Below are positions 50,673-61,495 of a stretch of 64,000 nt of DNA, in pieces. How positions within the stretch are numbered: the first letter of the stretch is position 1; each line of letters opens with the position of its first letter. Both the position numbers and the translations under genes were made by a program. The stretch comes from Tetracentron sinense (Eukaryota; Streptophyta; Magnoliopsida; Trochodendrales; Trochodendraceae). The notes under the pieces were generated by a model. It searched no databases and was not told where the DNA came from. It was given only the letters and a program-made list of their open reading frames with translations. Location of the stretch: the NCBI GenBank assembly GCA_015143295.1, contig CM026554.1, forward strand, positions 54,868,627-54,932,626. Direction: 5' to 3'.

Positions 50673-50848
50673 TCACACAAAGGGGTTCAACACTTAGTAT
50701 AAACTTCTGTGTTCTTTCAGTTTATTATGTTGGACCGAATGGATGGAAGAAGCTATCTGGTGATGATGTTGGGGAACTCCACTACAAGTACTACCCAGTT
50801 GTCCCAAGCACTGTGGAACAAGAAATGGTTGAGGTTGCGGGGGCTTGA
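40566..50848 (+). CDS. PBE: 20S proteasome subunit beta type-5
   Basis: Coding exons: 40566-40679, 40767-40896, 46845-46951, 50132-50266, 50348-50451, 50532-50632 and 50721-50848; 819 nt, 272 aa. Beta-5 carries the chymotrypsin-like activity of the 20S core in cytosol and nucleus. A propeptide of 55 residues ends in G55, and cleavage exposes T56, the catalytic Thr1 ([10 protein letters not shown]). D72 and K88 are at the positions of Asp17 and Lys33; M100 is at Met45 of the S1 pocket. Also seen are [37 protein letters not shown] and FRDGASGG. Length fits plant PBE1/PBE2; which paralogue it represents cannot be told. Intron 2 (40897-46844) is 5.9 kb and intron 3 (46952-50131) 3.2 kb, both full of elements. 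The exon 6 donor (GCG|GTCTGC) is weak and lies next to a CT repeat. Confidence 0.96.
42606..42637. repeat. (AT)n microsatellite in beta-5 intron 2
   Basis: About 15 AT units. Other, unlisted (TA)n tracts of similar size occur at about 33681-33704 and 52704-52728. Confidence 0.85.
43110..43285 (-). repeat. Dispersed repeat, inverted copy of 34996-35215
   Basis: Ends gaaaaaattggagaactttgc and contains ctttttcaaaaagtcac and aattcgtgaatcattcg, the reverse-oriented counterpart of the block in RNJ intron 16. Confidence 0.5.
43975..44830 (+). mobile_element. LINE remnant, 3' end with poly(A)
   Basis: Broken plus-strand frames read [50 protein letters not shown] and [12 protein letters not shown]. 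These are the typical blocks downstream of the reverse transcriptase in plant LINEs (W-GI--V, VG-G--V-FW, D---W----G-F-V--FY, and the C-terminal W--RN-R-F). Several stops and frameshifts interrupt them. The block ends in A13 at about 44817-44829. The 5' part is missing, as is usual for truncated LINEs. Confidence 0.7.
44840..45544. mobile_element. MITE with four internal tandem core repeats
   Basis: Starts GGAGAATGATTCTTTCC; its other end reads GGGGCTTGATTCTTTACGG on the minus strand. ATATATATA flanks it on each side, inside TA-rich DNA. The interior repeats a unit of about 150 bp four times (about 44905-45480): cccttttaac, ccactaactgtggttaag, attcactcacccctagggtt, catccatct, then a TTGGTTTT segment. 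Terminal blocks contain GTTCCGCGGAAC and GTTCCACTGAGTTGGAAC palindromes. It sits directly behind the LINE poly(A). Confidence 0.7.
46072..46343. mobile_element. MITE, GAGAATGATTCTTTG type
   Basis: A 272-bp element flanked by TTGATTCAA (46063-46071) and TTGATTTAA (46344-46352), 9 bp with one mismatch. Left end GAGAATGATTCTTTGGGCAC; right end on the minus strand GGGCAATGATTCTTTGTGCAC. It contains one copy of the core that is tandemly repeated in 44840-45544. Located in intron 2 of the beta-5 gene. Confidence 0.75.
49850..50086. mobile_element. MITE in beta-5 intron 3
   Basis: Imperfect inverted ends CAGTGTAGTTAAAGCG and, on the minus strand, CTAGTGTAGTCAAAATG. The interior repeats aggcgaggcaatgcctagg-like motifs. 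It ends about 45 bp before the acceptor of exon 4 (50132). A related fragment lies at 15720-15825 in CPI1 intron 3. Confidence 0.6.
50636..50679. repeat. (CT)n(CA)n microsatellite in beta-5 intron 6
   Basis: A CT run followed by a CA run starts 4 nt inside the 88-nt intron 50633-50720 and occupies half of it. Confidence 0.9.
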
Positions 50849-52179
50849 CTCAAGTTTTCTCAGCGCAGGTTTGAATGCTGTACAACTTGAGATTTGGGAG
50901 GGTAGAGCAAGGATTCCATGACATATTTTTGAAATGGAAACTCCTTAAATGCATGTATCTGGGTGAATCATCAGAAACACAGGCCTGGGCTTCAGTAGAT
51001 GCCTGCCCTAAGAACCCTTCTATTACAGCCCCTTTTCAAAATTTCAGTTGCTATGAACGTTGTTAGTACCATGGAATCTCAAAACTTATATCCCTTCTTT
51101 TGCTTGAATGCTGGAGAAAACAGATTACACAGTATGTGTCACTGGTTTTGAAGTATTCTTGTTTAATATAGTCATTTGTGGTCATCATTGTTCATCATCA
51201 CTTCTATCAATATGCTATTCTTGCCTCCCCTTGTTGGGAGGGAAAGGAGCTCATTGAGATGCCCCTGATTTTGCAAGCATTGTATGCACACTAGTGGGGA
51301 TTAGGGTTTAAACTCTATTTAGCATCATTCTGGGTTCCTTAGCATTATCCCTCAACTCTAATACGAATCTAACCCATTTATAAAGAGGTTGAAAAGACAA
51401 ACCCATACCTAATCCCTTGACTCTAAGCAGCCCTCTTAGACGGTTGTAAGATAATAATTAATTAATAAATGAATTAGTAAGCCAACAAGGAGCAGTCTCT
51501 TAATCCTTTGCAATAATCAAACACGGGCTCTCCATGTTTGATAATGGGAAAAATCTGTTACTTTGCAATCTCTGCATTGTGGAAGCTTTTGCGCATCTTC
51601 GCTCTGGACAATCTAGTGTTGTCGTTCAGTAGTAGTATGTTCTTACTTGTTTCCTCATAACCAACCTAGTATGCACAAGCATAAATGGGGCCAGCAGAGA
51701 AAAACCACATAATCTCTGATTACGAGATCTTTAGGTGGACCCATACGTGATGGGTCTGTACTTATGCTTATAAAAGCTGTTTCTTGTCCACTCGGACTCT
51801 AGATGATCTTGGTTGATGAAATTATTTGGCTCGGTCATACATTAACGATATTTAACGAAACAGTCAAATGGAATAGGCTTGTCGACTGTTCTTGATGGGA
51901 GAATCCGATGAAACCTCTCTTTATATCGCTCCATCTCCTTCTCAATTTTAGAGAGATATTTGCATCAGCTTTCACTTGGAACATGATAATGTAATGCAAA
52001 ACAAGATCAAGTACGCAAGCAATAGCAGTATCCTACATTTTAAGGAAAAAAGTAAAGATGCAGGTGGTTACCACATGTGGAGATCAAATCAACAAGCACC
52101 ATTTATTGCATATTCCAAAATTTAAGCACATCATAGGAACAATATTGTACACCATCACCACAAGTATATTGCCTCTGTA
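50849..52179. other. Convergent 3' flanks of the beta-5 and epimerase genes
   Basis: The beta-5 3' UTR runs right from 50849 and the epimerase 3' UTR runs left from 52179; the genes are tail to tail. No further gene, RNA or clear element was recognised between them. Confidence 0.5.
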
Positions 52180-55100
52180 TTAAATATTTTCTTGGACTTC
52201 ATTGACACTCTTTCTCAGAAGGGATATAACTTGGGCTGGTTCCGCAGCTCCAAACACAGAACTTCCTGCAACAATACAGTTAGCACCAGCTGAAGCTGCC
52301 GCATGAATGGTTGAAGGCCCCAAGCCGCCATCTACCTTCATAAACAAAAGCCGACCATATTTCAAATAGTTGTCATTTCCAACAAAGACAATTAAAAAAA
52401 AAAAAACCAGGGAGACTTAAGAGAGTTCACACAAGTTACTTTATACAGAGCTAATTTTTCTATCATTATTTATTTGCACATATAAATTTGGGCATTTTCA
52501 TTCCTGAAGATGTACAGGGTTCCTGCTGACTAGACTCAGCGGGTGTACAGGCCAAAAAATTCAACACACGTAGCATGGTGCAAAGAGTACCTTCCTAAGA
52601 AATCCAAAAGCTGACTTGATTGGATGATCAAAACCTTTCAAGCTAAAAGATTTGTCCACTTTACTTTGTTCTTCTTTTTGTTTCCACCATCCAAAAGATT
52701 GCAATATATATATATATATATATATATTTGTTGGGTGGAGGAGTCAGTCATCATGTGAGACCAAATTTGACATAGAAGATTTCTTAGGCGGGATGCCTTA
52801 ATTGTGTGTCCCACCAGGTATTAGGAAGATAGACATCCTTCAGGTCTACCTGTATGGATCTCCAATTTCTTTAAAAAAAGAAATAGTAAGCCAACATCTT
52901 CACCCAAGTAATAGTACGCCAACATCCTTCAGGTCTACCTGTATGGACATTTAAGGAATGCACTAAAGATGTTGGCGTACTATTACTTGTGTACACCAAC
53001 ATCTTTCATTAATAAAGATAATATGGGGAGTTTTCTTGTTGGATGCCGAGCAGGTCAAGTATTCATACAGTTTGGGTTTGTGGGGTGGCAAGTTTAATTT
53101 TGCCCAACGTGGCAACATCAGGTTTAAGGTGGGCATAGGGTCAGAGGTTAGGTTCTTGAATGATTTGTTGTATGGTTCCGCAAAACTTAAGAATGATTTC
53201 GGTAACATCTTCCATCTAGCTCTCGATAAGGATGTATTAGTAGCAGACAATTGTGAACTGAGTATTGATGGGCGGTGTGGTGCTCAAAGCTGAGATGAGA
53301 TATGAATGATTAGGAAATAGACCACATGGGCCATCTGTTGAAGCATCTTAACTCTTTGTGTTCTCAGAACAAGGATAGTAGAATTTGATCTAGAGGCCAC
53401 AATGGTCAATTGCAGGTAAGATCAAGATCATTATTACAGTCTTTTGGCTTGGTACCTTCAATCCCATTTTTCTTTATAGGATTGTGTGGAATTCATACAT
53501 TTCCTCAAATGTATCTTTATTCCTATGTAATGCTTTTTTGAATAAGATTCTCACTTGTGGTCATTTAAAAAATAGAGGGTGGAGGATGGCTAACTATTGT
53601 TTTTGTGTCTGTGTAAGGAAAAGACAATGGATCACATCCTTTTGCATTGCCCTATTGTGTTTGGATTTTGGGGGCTTTTTCTTTCTCGAAGTAGGCATAT
53701 GGTCTTTTCTTCTTAAACTTTTTCTCTTGCTAGGTCTCTAGTTAGTGTGGATAGTGCTCTAGATATAATATGACAGTTTCTTCCTAGAGCCAAAACATGA
53801 TCAATTTGAAAAGAGAGGAACAAGAAGGCGTTTAAGGACACTCCCTCTCCTCCCTCCTATGAGTAAGGGAATTTACTGCCTTTCCTTCCGGGCCGAGCCC
53901 TATAGAGGAACGACGTTAAATGCCTAAAATAAGAGTCACCACCTATTTTATTAAGAGAAAATAAGATCTCGGGTAATGTATAAGGACTTCTAGGTAAGTG
54001 ATTCTTTTAAGCCCTGGGGAAGGTGTTAGGCACCCCGGAACCCCATCCGGAGATGGTAACCTACTCCCTATGTCTAAGCTAATTTAAGCAAGCAAAATAA
54101 TATAAACCGAAAAGGAAACTAATTAAGCAAGCAAAGCACTATAAACTGAAAGAAAAACTAACCTAGGGGGGTTGGACCCGTTGGGGTTGCTAATTACCTG
54201 ACTTGGCGAGATCAAGCCACAATAATTCTTACAAGCATGCTAAGCAGGGGATTTTGTTTAGTGATTTTTTTACATATTTGATTTTCTTTTGAGATTTTAT
54301 AATGTTTTTGGATTTTTGAATAGTAATTTAGGTTCATTTCGGAACATATGGAGGATTTTGGCAAACTTAACTAAAGTCAAATTTAACTCAAAAGAAGGTT
54401 AAAGAATGACTAGACTAAAAGATCGTATTAAGGACATAAAGAGGATTGTTTCCATTATAAATATTATATGGTCTATTGCCAACAGCTATTTTGTTGGATT
54501 GATGTTGACAATAAATAAAATATCATTGTCTTTGGTATTAACCATTTTGGATAATATTCTCTTTCAAGTCCTTAAACCATCCTTTACCCATTCAAAATAG
54601 AACATTAAAGAAAAAGAAAGAAAAAAAAAATGACAAGTAGAGAAATTTACAACTCATCATCTCCCCTTCTAATGTGGTCCTTTTACACCATTATAAATTA
54701 TGTAATGAGGTTCTAAATATAAAAGTTGGAGAGGGGATGAAATTTCATAAAGAATTCTTGAAGAATGACTAGAGTCCAAATGCAAATAAATAAAATGAAA
54801 AGAGAGGTATAGCTTTAGCTTCCACTCTCTATGGGCCTACCAATATCCACATTAGTGAGATTATAAAAAAGGAAGAAATATATACATAAAAAAAGGACAT
54901 CTCCTTGCTTTTGATATGGGGTCCCTCTACACCATTAGATTGGTGTAGAGAGCCCAACTATGTTTGAGAAGAGAGAGACTCTCTAAATGGCTCTAGAAAA
55001 TGACTAAAAATCAAGAAGAGGAAAATAAATAAACATGAGACAGAGAAGAAAAGAAAAAGATAAAAGAAGTGTCTACTCCTCCAAGACATCTTCTTCAATA

Positions 55101-58100
55101 CTCCAAGAGGTGAGTGGTTTTTTAGAGTCCACAAAGGAGGAGAATTAGTGAAGAACTAGGTTTTTAGTCTTAGAATTCTCTCCGCACTCTAAACCTCAGT
55201 TTCTTCTCACTTCTTCAAGACTCAAAAGAAAGATAAAGGAATGAGAGTCTTCTAAGGGATTATAGAGCCTAAGGGATGTATTGGCTTTAGAACTTGAGAA
55301 TTTTTAGAAGGGTTTGAGAATGGAGATGATGGAGAACTATGGTTTCTACTTGGGATTTTTGGAGATGTGAGTAATGGTTTGTAAGGGTCTTATATATATA
55401 AAGTTTTCAATTGGTTGTAGCAATTTGGTAATTAATAGAGGGGTTGGTTGGTCAAAAAAGGTATAAGAGAATTAATTGTTTTGTAAGAGGTGTAAAAATG
55501 AGTTGTAAGAGGTGTAAAAGAGTAAGGGAGGTGATTGGTTGTCAAAAGAGGTGTAATTGGTGATTGGGTAGTCAAAAAGGTGTGTACTTGGTGTGAGGTG
55601 ATTGGATGATCAATAAGGTGTATAGACACATAAAAATGGGGCTATTTAAGGTTAAAAAAAATTTAAGAGGTCTTTTGTAGGAAAATGAAATTTGGGCTTG
55701 GGTTTGTGGGTTCTGGACGTGGATTGAATGGATGTGGGTATGTGGAAGAGATCTTATAGAGTCATGAGTTGTTAGTAGATGGATAATAAGTTATGGTTAT
55801 TGGACTTTGGCTATGGCAATTAGGCTTGAGTTATGGTAGTTAGGCTTTGGCTAAAGCAATTGAGTTTTGGCTAAGGCAATTGGGCTTGGGTAATGGAATT
55901 AGGTAATTGGGTTTGATTGGGTTGTTTGGGTATAAGTTTGACCAAATGGGCTTGGGCCTTGGGTGAACCTCGGAGCCTTTGAAGAAGCAGCAAGAGGGAT
56001 AGAGGGTGCAAAAATGAGGTACTTATAATTGCCCCTCTTTGTCATAGGGTGCGGGCAAGCAAACAACAAAGACTGAAATCACAACCATTTATGCACCTGA
56101 AAAACGATGAAACTTACAAAAACACAAAAAATGAGAATGAACTAATCTGAACTTAAGCTAAACTTAACAAGATAAAAAAAATGAGGACTTCTGGACAGTA
56201 GTTTAAAACTTCATTTCAGAGGGCTGCCGGGGATGAGGGCAAAGCGAAAGTTGTGAAGGTCGATCAGATGATGGTCGATGTCAGGGGACACAGACGACGC
56301 ATCGAAATAGGAAGTAAGTCAAGAGGGATGACGACAGCCACACAAAAGAGGGATGAAGACAGTTGCCAGACTGCTCCACCGAATAGGATGCAAAAGTGCA
56401 AGCAACCGCCCGGTTACCTCACCGGGATAAGATGCAAGATAGTGCACATAACTGCTTGATTGCCTCACTAGGATGGGATGCAAATATCATTAGGATAGGA
56501 TGCAAATAGTGCAAACAACCGCCCAATTGTCCCACTAGGGTAGAATGCAAGATAGTGCAAATAACAACCTTCCAAAATGAGGCTACAAACTACTATCCAG
56601 CACTCCACCTTTTTATATTGGTACTCCACCTTTTTATATTGGCAAGCTTAACTTAGGTTCAGATTAATTCATTCTCATTTCTTATGTTTCCCAAGTTTTA
56701 CAGGTTTTCAAGTGCAAAAATGGTGGTGATTTCATTATGTCGTTCGCTTGCCTACACCCTCTGACAAAGAGAGGTAATTGTAAGCAACTCATTTTTGCAC
56801 TCTTATCCCTCTTCCCGTTTCATCAAATGCTCTAAGGTTCACCCAAGACACAAGCCCATTTGATCAAACTTATACTCAAACAACTCAATCAAGCTCAATT
56901 ACTCAATTCCATTACCCAAGCCCATATAGCCAAGCCCAATTACCCAATTGTCTTAACCAAAGCTCAATTGCTTTAGCCAAAGCCTAAGCCCAATTGTCAT
57001 AGCTAAAGTCTAATAACCATGACTCATGACCCATCTACTAACAACCCATGATCCATAAGATCACATACCCATATCCATTCAACCCACATCCAAAAGCCGT
57101 AAACCCAAGCCCACTTTCCTACAAAAAAACCTCTTATTTTTTCTTCAAAGCCCAAATAGCCTCATTTTTGTGTGTCTCCACACTTTTTGACCACTGAATC
57201 ACCTTTCACCAAGTACACACATTTTTGACTACCCAATCAACAACTACACCCTTTTTGACCAACCAATCACCTCTCTTACTCTCTTACACCTCTTACAACT
57301 CATTCTTACACCTCTTACAAAAACAATTAATTCTCTTACACCCTTTTGACGAACCAATCACCTCTCTTCTCTTTACCAAGCCCTCTATTAATTACCAAAG
57401 TACCACAACTCTTTTTTAACCAACCAATCACCTCTCATCTCCTCACCAACCCCTCTATTAATTACCAATTGTCACAACCCATTGAAAACTCTATAAATAC
57501 AAGACCCTCACAAGCCATTACTCTCACCTCCAAAAATCCCAAGTAGAAAATCTAGCTCTCCATCATCTCCATTCTCAAACCCTTCTAAAAATTCTCAAAT
57601 TCTAAAGTCAATACACCACTTAGGCCCTATAACCCCTTAGAAGACTCTCATCCCTTTATCTTTCTTTTGAGCCTTGAAGAAGCTAAGGTTTCGAGTGTAG
57701 AGTGAATTTTAAGACTAAAAGTCTATAGTTCTCACCAACTCTTTTCCTTTGTGGACTTTAAAAAACCTCTCACCTCTTGGAGCATTGGAGAAGAAGTCTT
57801 GGAGGTTGCTTTTCTCTTCTTGGTATCTAGTCCTTTTCTGCAACCATTTAGAGAGTCTCTCTCTTCTCAAGCATAGTTGGGTCCCTCTGCACCAATTTAA
57901 TGGTGTTGAGGAGCTTCATCTCAAAAGCAAGGAGAGGTCGTTTTTTTCTTTTTTGTGTATATATTTCCTTCTTTTTTATGTTCCCACTAATGTGGATATG
58001 GGTCAGCCCATAAAGAGAAAGCTAAAGTTATACCTTTCTTTTCATCTTATTTCTTTGCATTTGAACTATAATCTTTCTTTATGAAATCTCATCCTCTCTC

Positions 58101-61100
58101 CAACTTTTATATTTAGAACTCCATTTCATCATTTATAATGGTGTAAAGGGAACACATTAGAAGAGAGATGATGAGTTTTCAATTTTTCTACTTGTCACTT
58201 TTTCCTTTCTTTTTCCTTGAAGTTCTATTTTGAATGAGTAAAGGATGGTTTAAGGACTTAATAAAGGATATTATCCAAAATGTCTCATACCAAAGGCAAT
58301 GGTATTTGATTTATTGTCAACACTAATCCAACAAAATTGGTGTTGGCAATAGATCATCTACTATTCATAATGCAAACACCCATCTTTATATCTTTAATAC
58401 GATCTTATAGTCAAGCTATTCTTTAACATTCTCTTGAGTTAAATTTGACTTTAGTTAAGTTTGCTAAAATCTTTCATATGCTCCGCAATGAGCCTAAATT
58501 ATTATTCAAAAACATTATAAAACCCCAAAAATCTCAAAAAAAAAATCAAATAAGTAAAAAAAATACTAAAAACAATTCTCTACTTAACATGCTTGTAAGA
58601 ACTATTGTGGCTTGATCCCGCCAAGTCGGGTAAGTAGGTAGCCCTAATGGGTCCAATCCCCTAGGTTAGTTTCCTTTTTAGTTTATATTGTTTTGCTTGC
58701 TTAATTAGCATAATCATAAAGTTTTTTAAATTTTCTTTTTGAAATTCTACCTTAAATTGTCTTAGACATAGGGAGTAGGTTACCATCTCCGGATGGGGGT
58801 CCCGGGGTGCCTAACACCTTCCCCAGGGTTTAAAAGAATCACTTACCTAGAATCTCAACCGTAAACCTAAAGTTTTTATCCATTAACTGGGATCCTATTT
58901 TCCCTTAATAAAATAGGTGACGACTCTTATTTTACGTGTTTAGCGTCGTTCCTCCGTAGGGCCCGGGCCGGAAGGAAAGGTGGTAAATTCTCTTGCTCAC
59001 ATCTCCTGTATTTTGCTCATGCATAAAACTGCTCACCTTGACGTGATGTTCTGTTAGGCGAGTAAGTGAGGACGATGGTGAGGTGATGAGTTTTGGTTCT
59101 TTTGAGTGGATGGTGGGGGACTAGTTAGTGAAAGGGTTTGTGTCGATTACTTTGTATCTTTATTTTCAAAGTTTACGTGCTTTGTTAACTCGTTGTTTGT
59201 AGCTTTGTACCTTCGTTTATTTCTGATACAATATTTGATTACTGATCAAGTCATCAAACAAAAAAGTAGGGATTATTTTAACCCCAATAAGCATGAAAGT
59301 AACAAAAAAATCATAACTCATAATAGTTTTAACCAAAACCATTGAGATTATAAAAAATGCTAATTTCTGGCAAAAGAAGTAGACCAGCCAGAGATCAAGT
59401 TACCTCTATATCAAGTGACGGGTACTTCTTTCTCAATGCACGTACCTAACCAGCCAAGAAAAAAAACAAGGGCAACGGCAATCAACAAAAGGTGGTACTG
59501 ACAAAATGATTAAAAGAAGGAACCAAATCCTCTACGGTTATAACCTGATTTGGGGAATCTGGGTGTCAAAAGGGTCATGTGGCGACCTCAGGGGCATAAC
59601 CAGATTCCCCAGAATCCGGTTATAACCGTAGAGAGTTTCGTTCCTTAAAAGAAACCAACCCCTAGGGTTCAGCCACCCATCCTTGGTGGGTGGGTGAATC
59701 CTAACCACTGTTAAGGGGTGTCAAAAGGGTCATGTGGCGACCTCAGTAGCATAACCGGATTCCCCAAAATCCAGTTATAACCGTAGAGGGTTTGGTTCCT
59801 TAAAAGAAACCAATTGTACCTTATCCATCGTCTCTGGCATGAACTTTTGGCCACCAAATCCAGGTTCCACTGTCATAACAAGGACCATTTCCACAGGATT
59901 TTCATTTTCAACCTGTGGGACCAAAAATCAAAAAGAAAACCAAAAAAGAAGAAGAAAAAAGCATATCATTTTGATTGCATGGCTTTCTGGGGTGGTGATC
60001 CCCAAACATCAGTAAATGGACAACTGGACACTCAGTGGTAACCTGTATTGATTTTCTTTAGACATTTTTTTTATCGGATTTAGACAATATTTTTTCGTTT
60101 CATGAAAACAATTGTGTTGATCCAATAGAGTTACGATAATATGAACGCGTATCAATGAAAGCCAATATACCTGCTAGATTGAAATCCAAATACCATATCT
60201 TCAGTAAACTTTTGGCCAACATGAAAACAGTTCAGCAAACATGCTCTAGTCAGTGGACATCATTAAGTTTCGACATGATTCTGAGTGATTTTACTTTCAA
60301 GGATAGTGTAGCTTCACCCGTTTTTTAAACAGTCTTATGTACATATGCATATCAATATCAATTATATTAGCTCATTATTTTCTAAGTAGTTACTCAAATT
60401 TATACAAGTTGGCTGGGGTCACAAGTACTATTCGTTACCATCCCATTGACACAAGAAGCATAGACTAACACAGAAAATAGAAATAAATGACAAATCAGGA
60501 AAGAGAGATAGTGCGCATACAAGTGGATAAACTTCTTCAATTGGTGTTCCAGGCTTCAGTGCTACACCAGGCCTCATGCCCTTTGACTTAATTCTTCGAA
60601 TGAGTTCTTGCCAATTATCTGTAATAAGTATCCATTTGATCCTTCAGTCAACAAAGATGGTAAGCATTGGAGCTAAGAGAATAATCCTGAATTAATTACA
60701 GCTGACCTTTCGATGCCTCAACATGAAAGGTGAAACCCGAAGCACCGGATTTTCCTAATGGCTCCACATAATCGAGAGGATTTGTAACCATAAGGTGGCA
60801 GTCTAGGTATGCTCTGGAAAAGAAGATAACCAATTTATTTCTGGTCATACTAGGAACTTGACATTAGCCAGGATTTTTTGGTTGGAAGGTGGAAGATAAC
60901 GGGGCGAAAGAATGTATTACTTTGTGTGCTTCCTCAGACTCTCAATGACTGGAGCTCCGATAGTAAGATTTGGAACAAAGTGCCTATGGAATAAAAAATG
61001 GATGTAAAGAAAGGATACACTAGTAATAAATTTATGATACACAGATAATGCAAAGCATTTGTTTCTTTTGCTCAATAGGTTATTAATCATCTTAAAACCA

Positions 61101-61452
61101 GGAAGTTAATAGGCATATATTAAACCAGTTTTTTAACAGGCAAAGGTGTGCAGCAAGGTGTCAGGGACTCAGGATCTCCAAATGTGTGAGGCTTAAGCCT
61201 CACACTCCCTAAAGGTCACAAAGGACTTGTATGAAGGGCATGATGTCACGGAAATTTTATATTGACTTGCTATCGAGTCTATAATATGATTGTATCTCTT
61301 TAAGATTTACCTTCTGTTCAATTTGTTCAGTCATCAAGAAGGTAACTATATTGCGGACATCGATTCCAACAAATAATCGCAAAGAAGTCATGAGTCATTA
61401 CAAAACTGCATAGCTGGCCAGTGGATTGGAAACCAATAAGCATCTACTGTGT

Positions 61453-61495
<43 letters not shown>

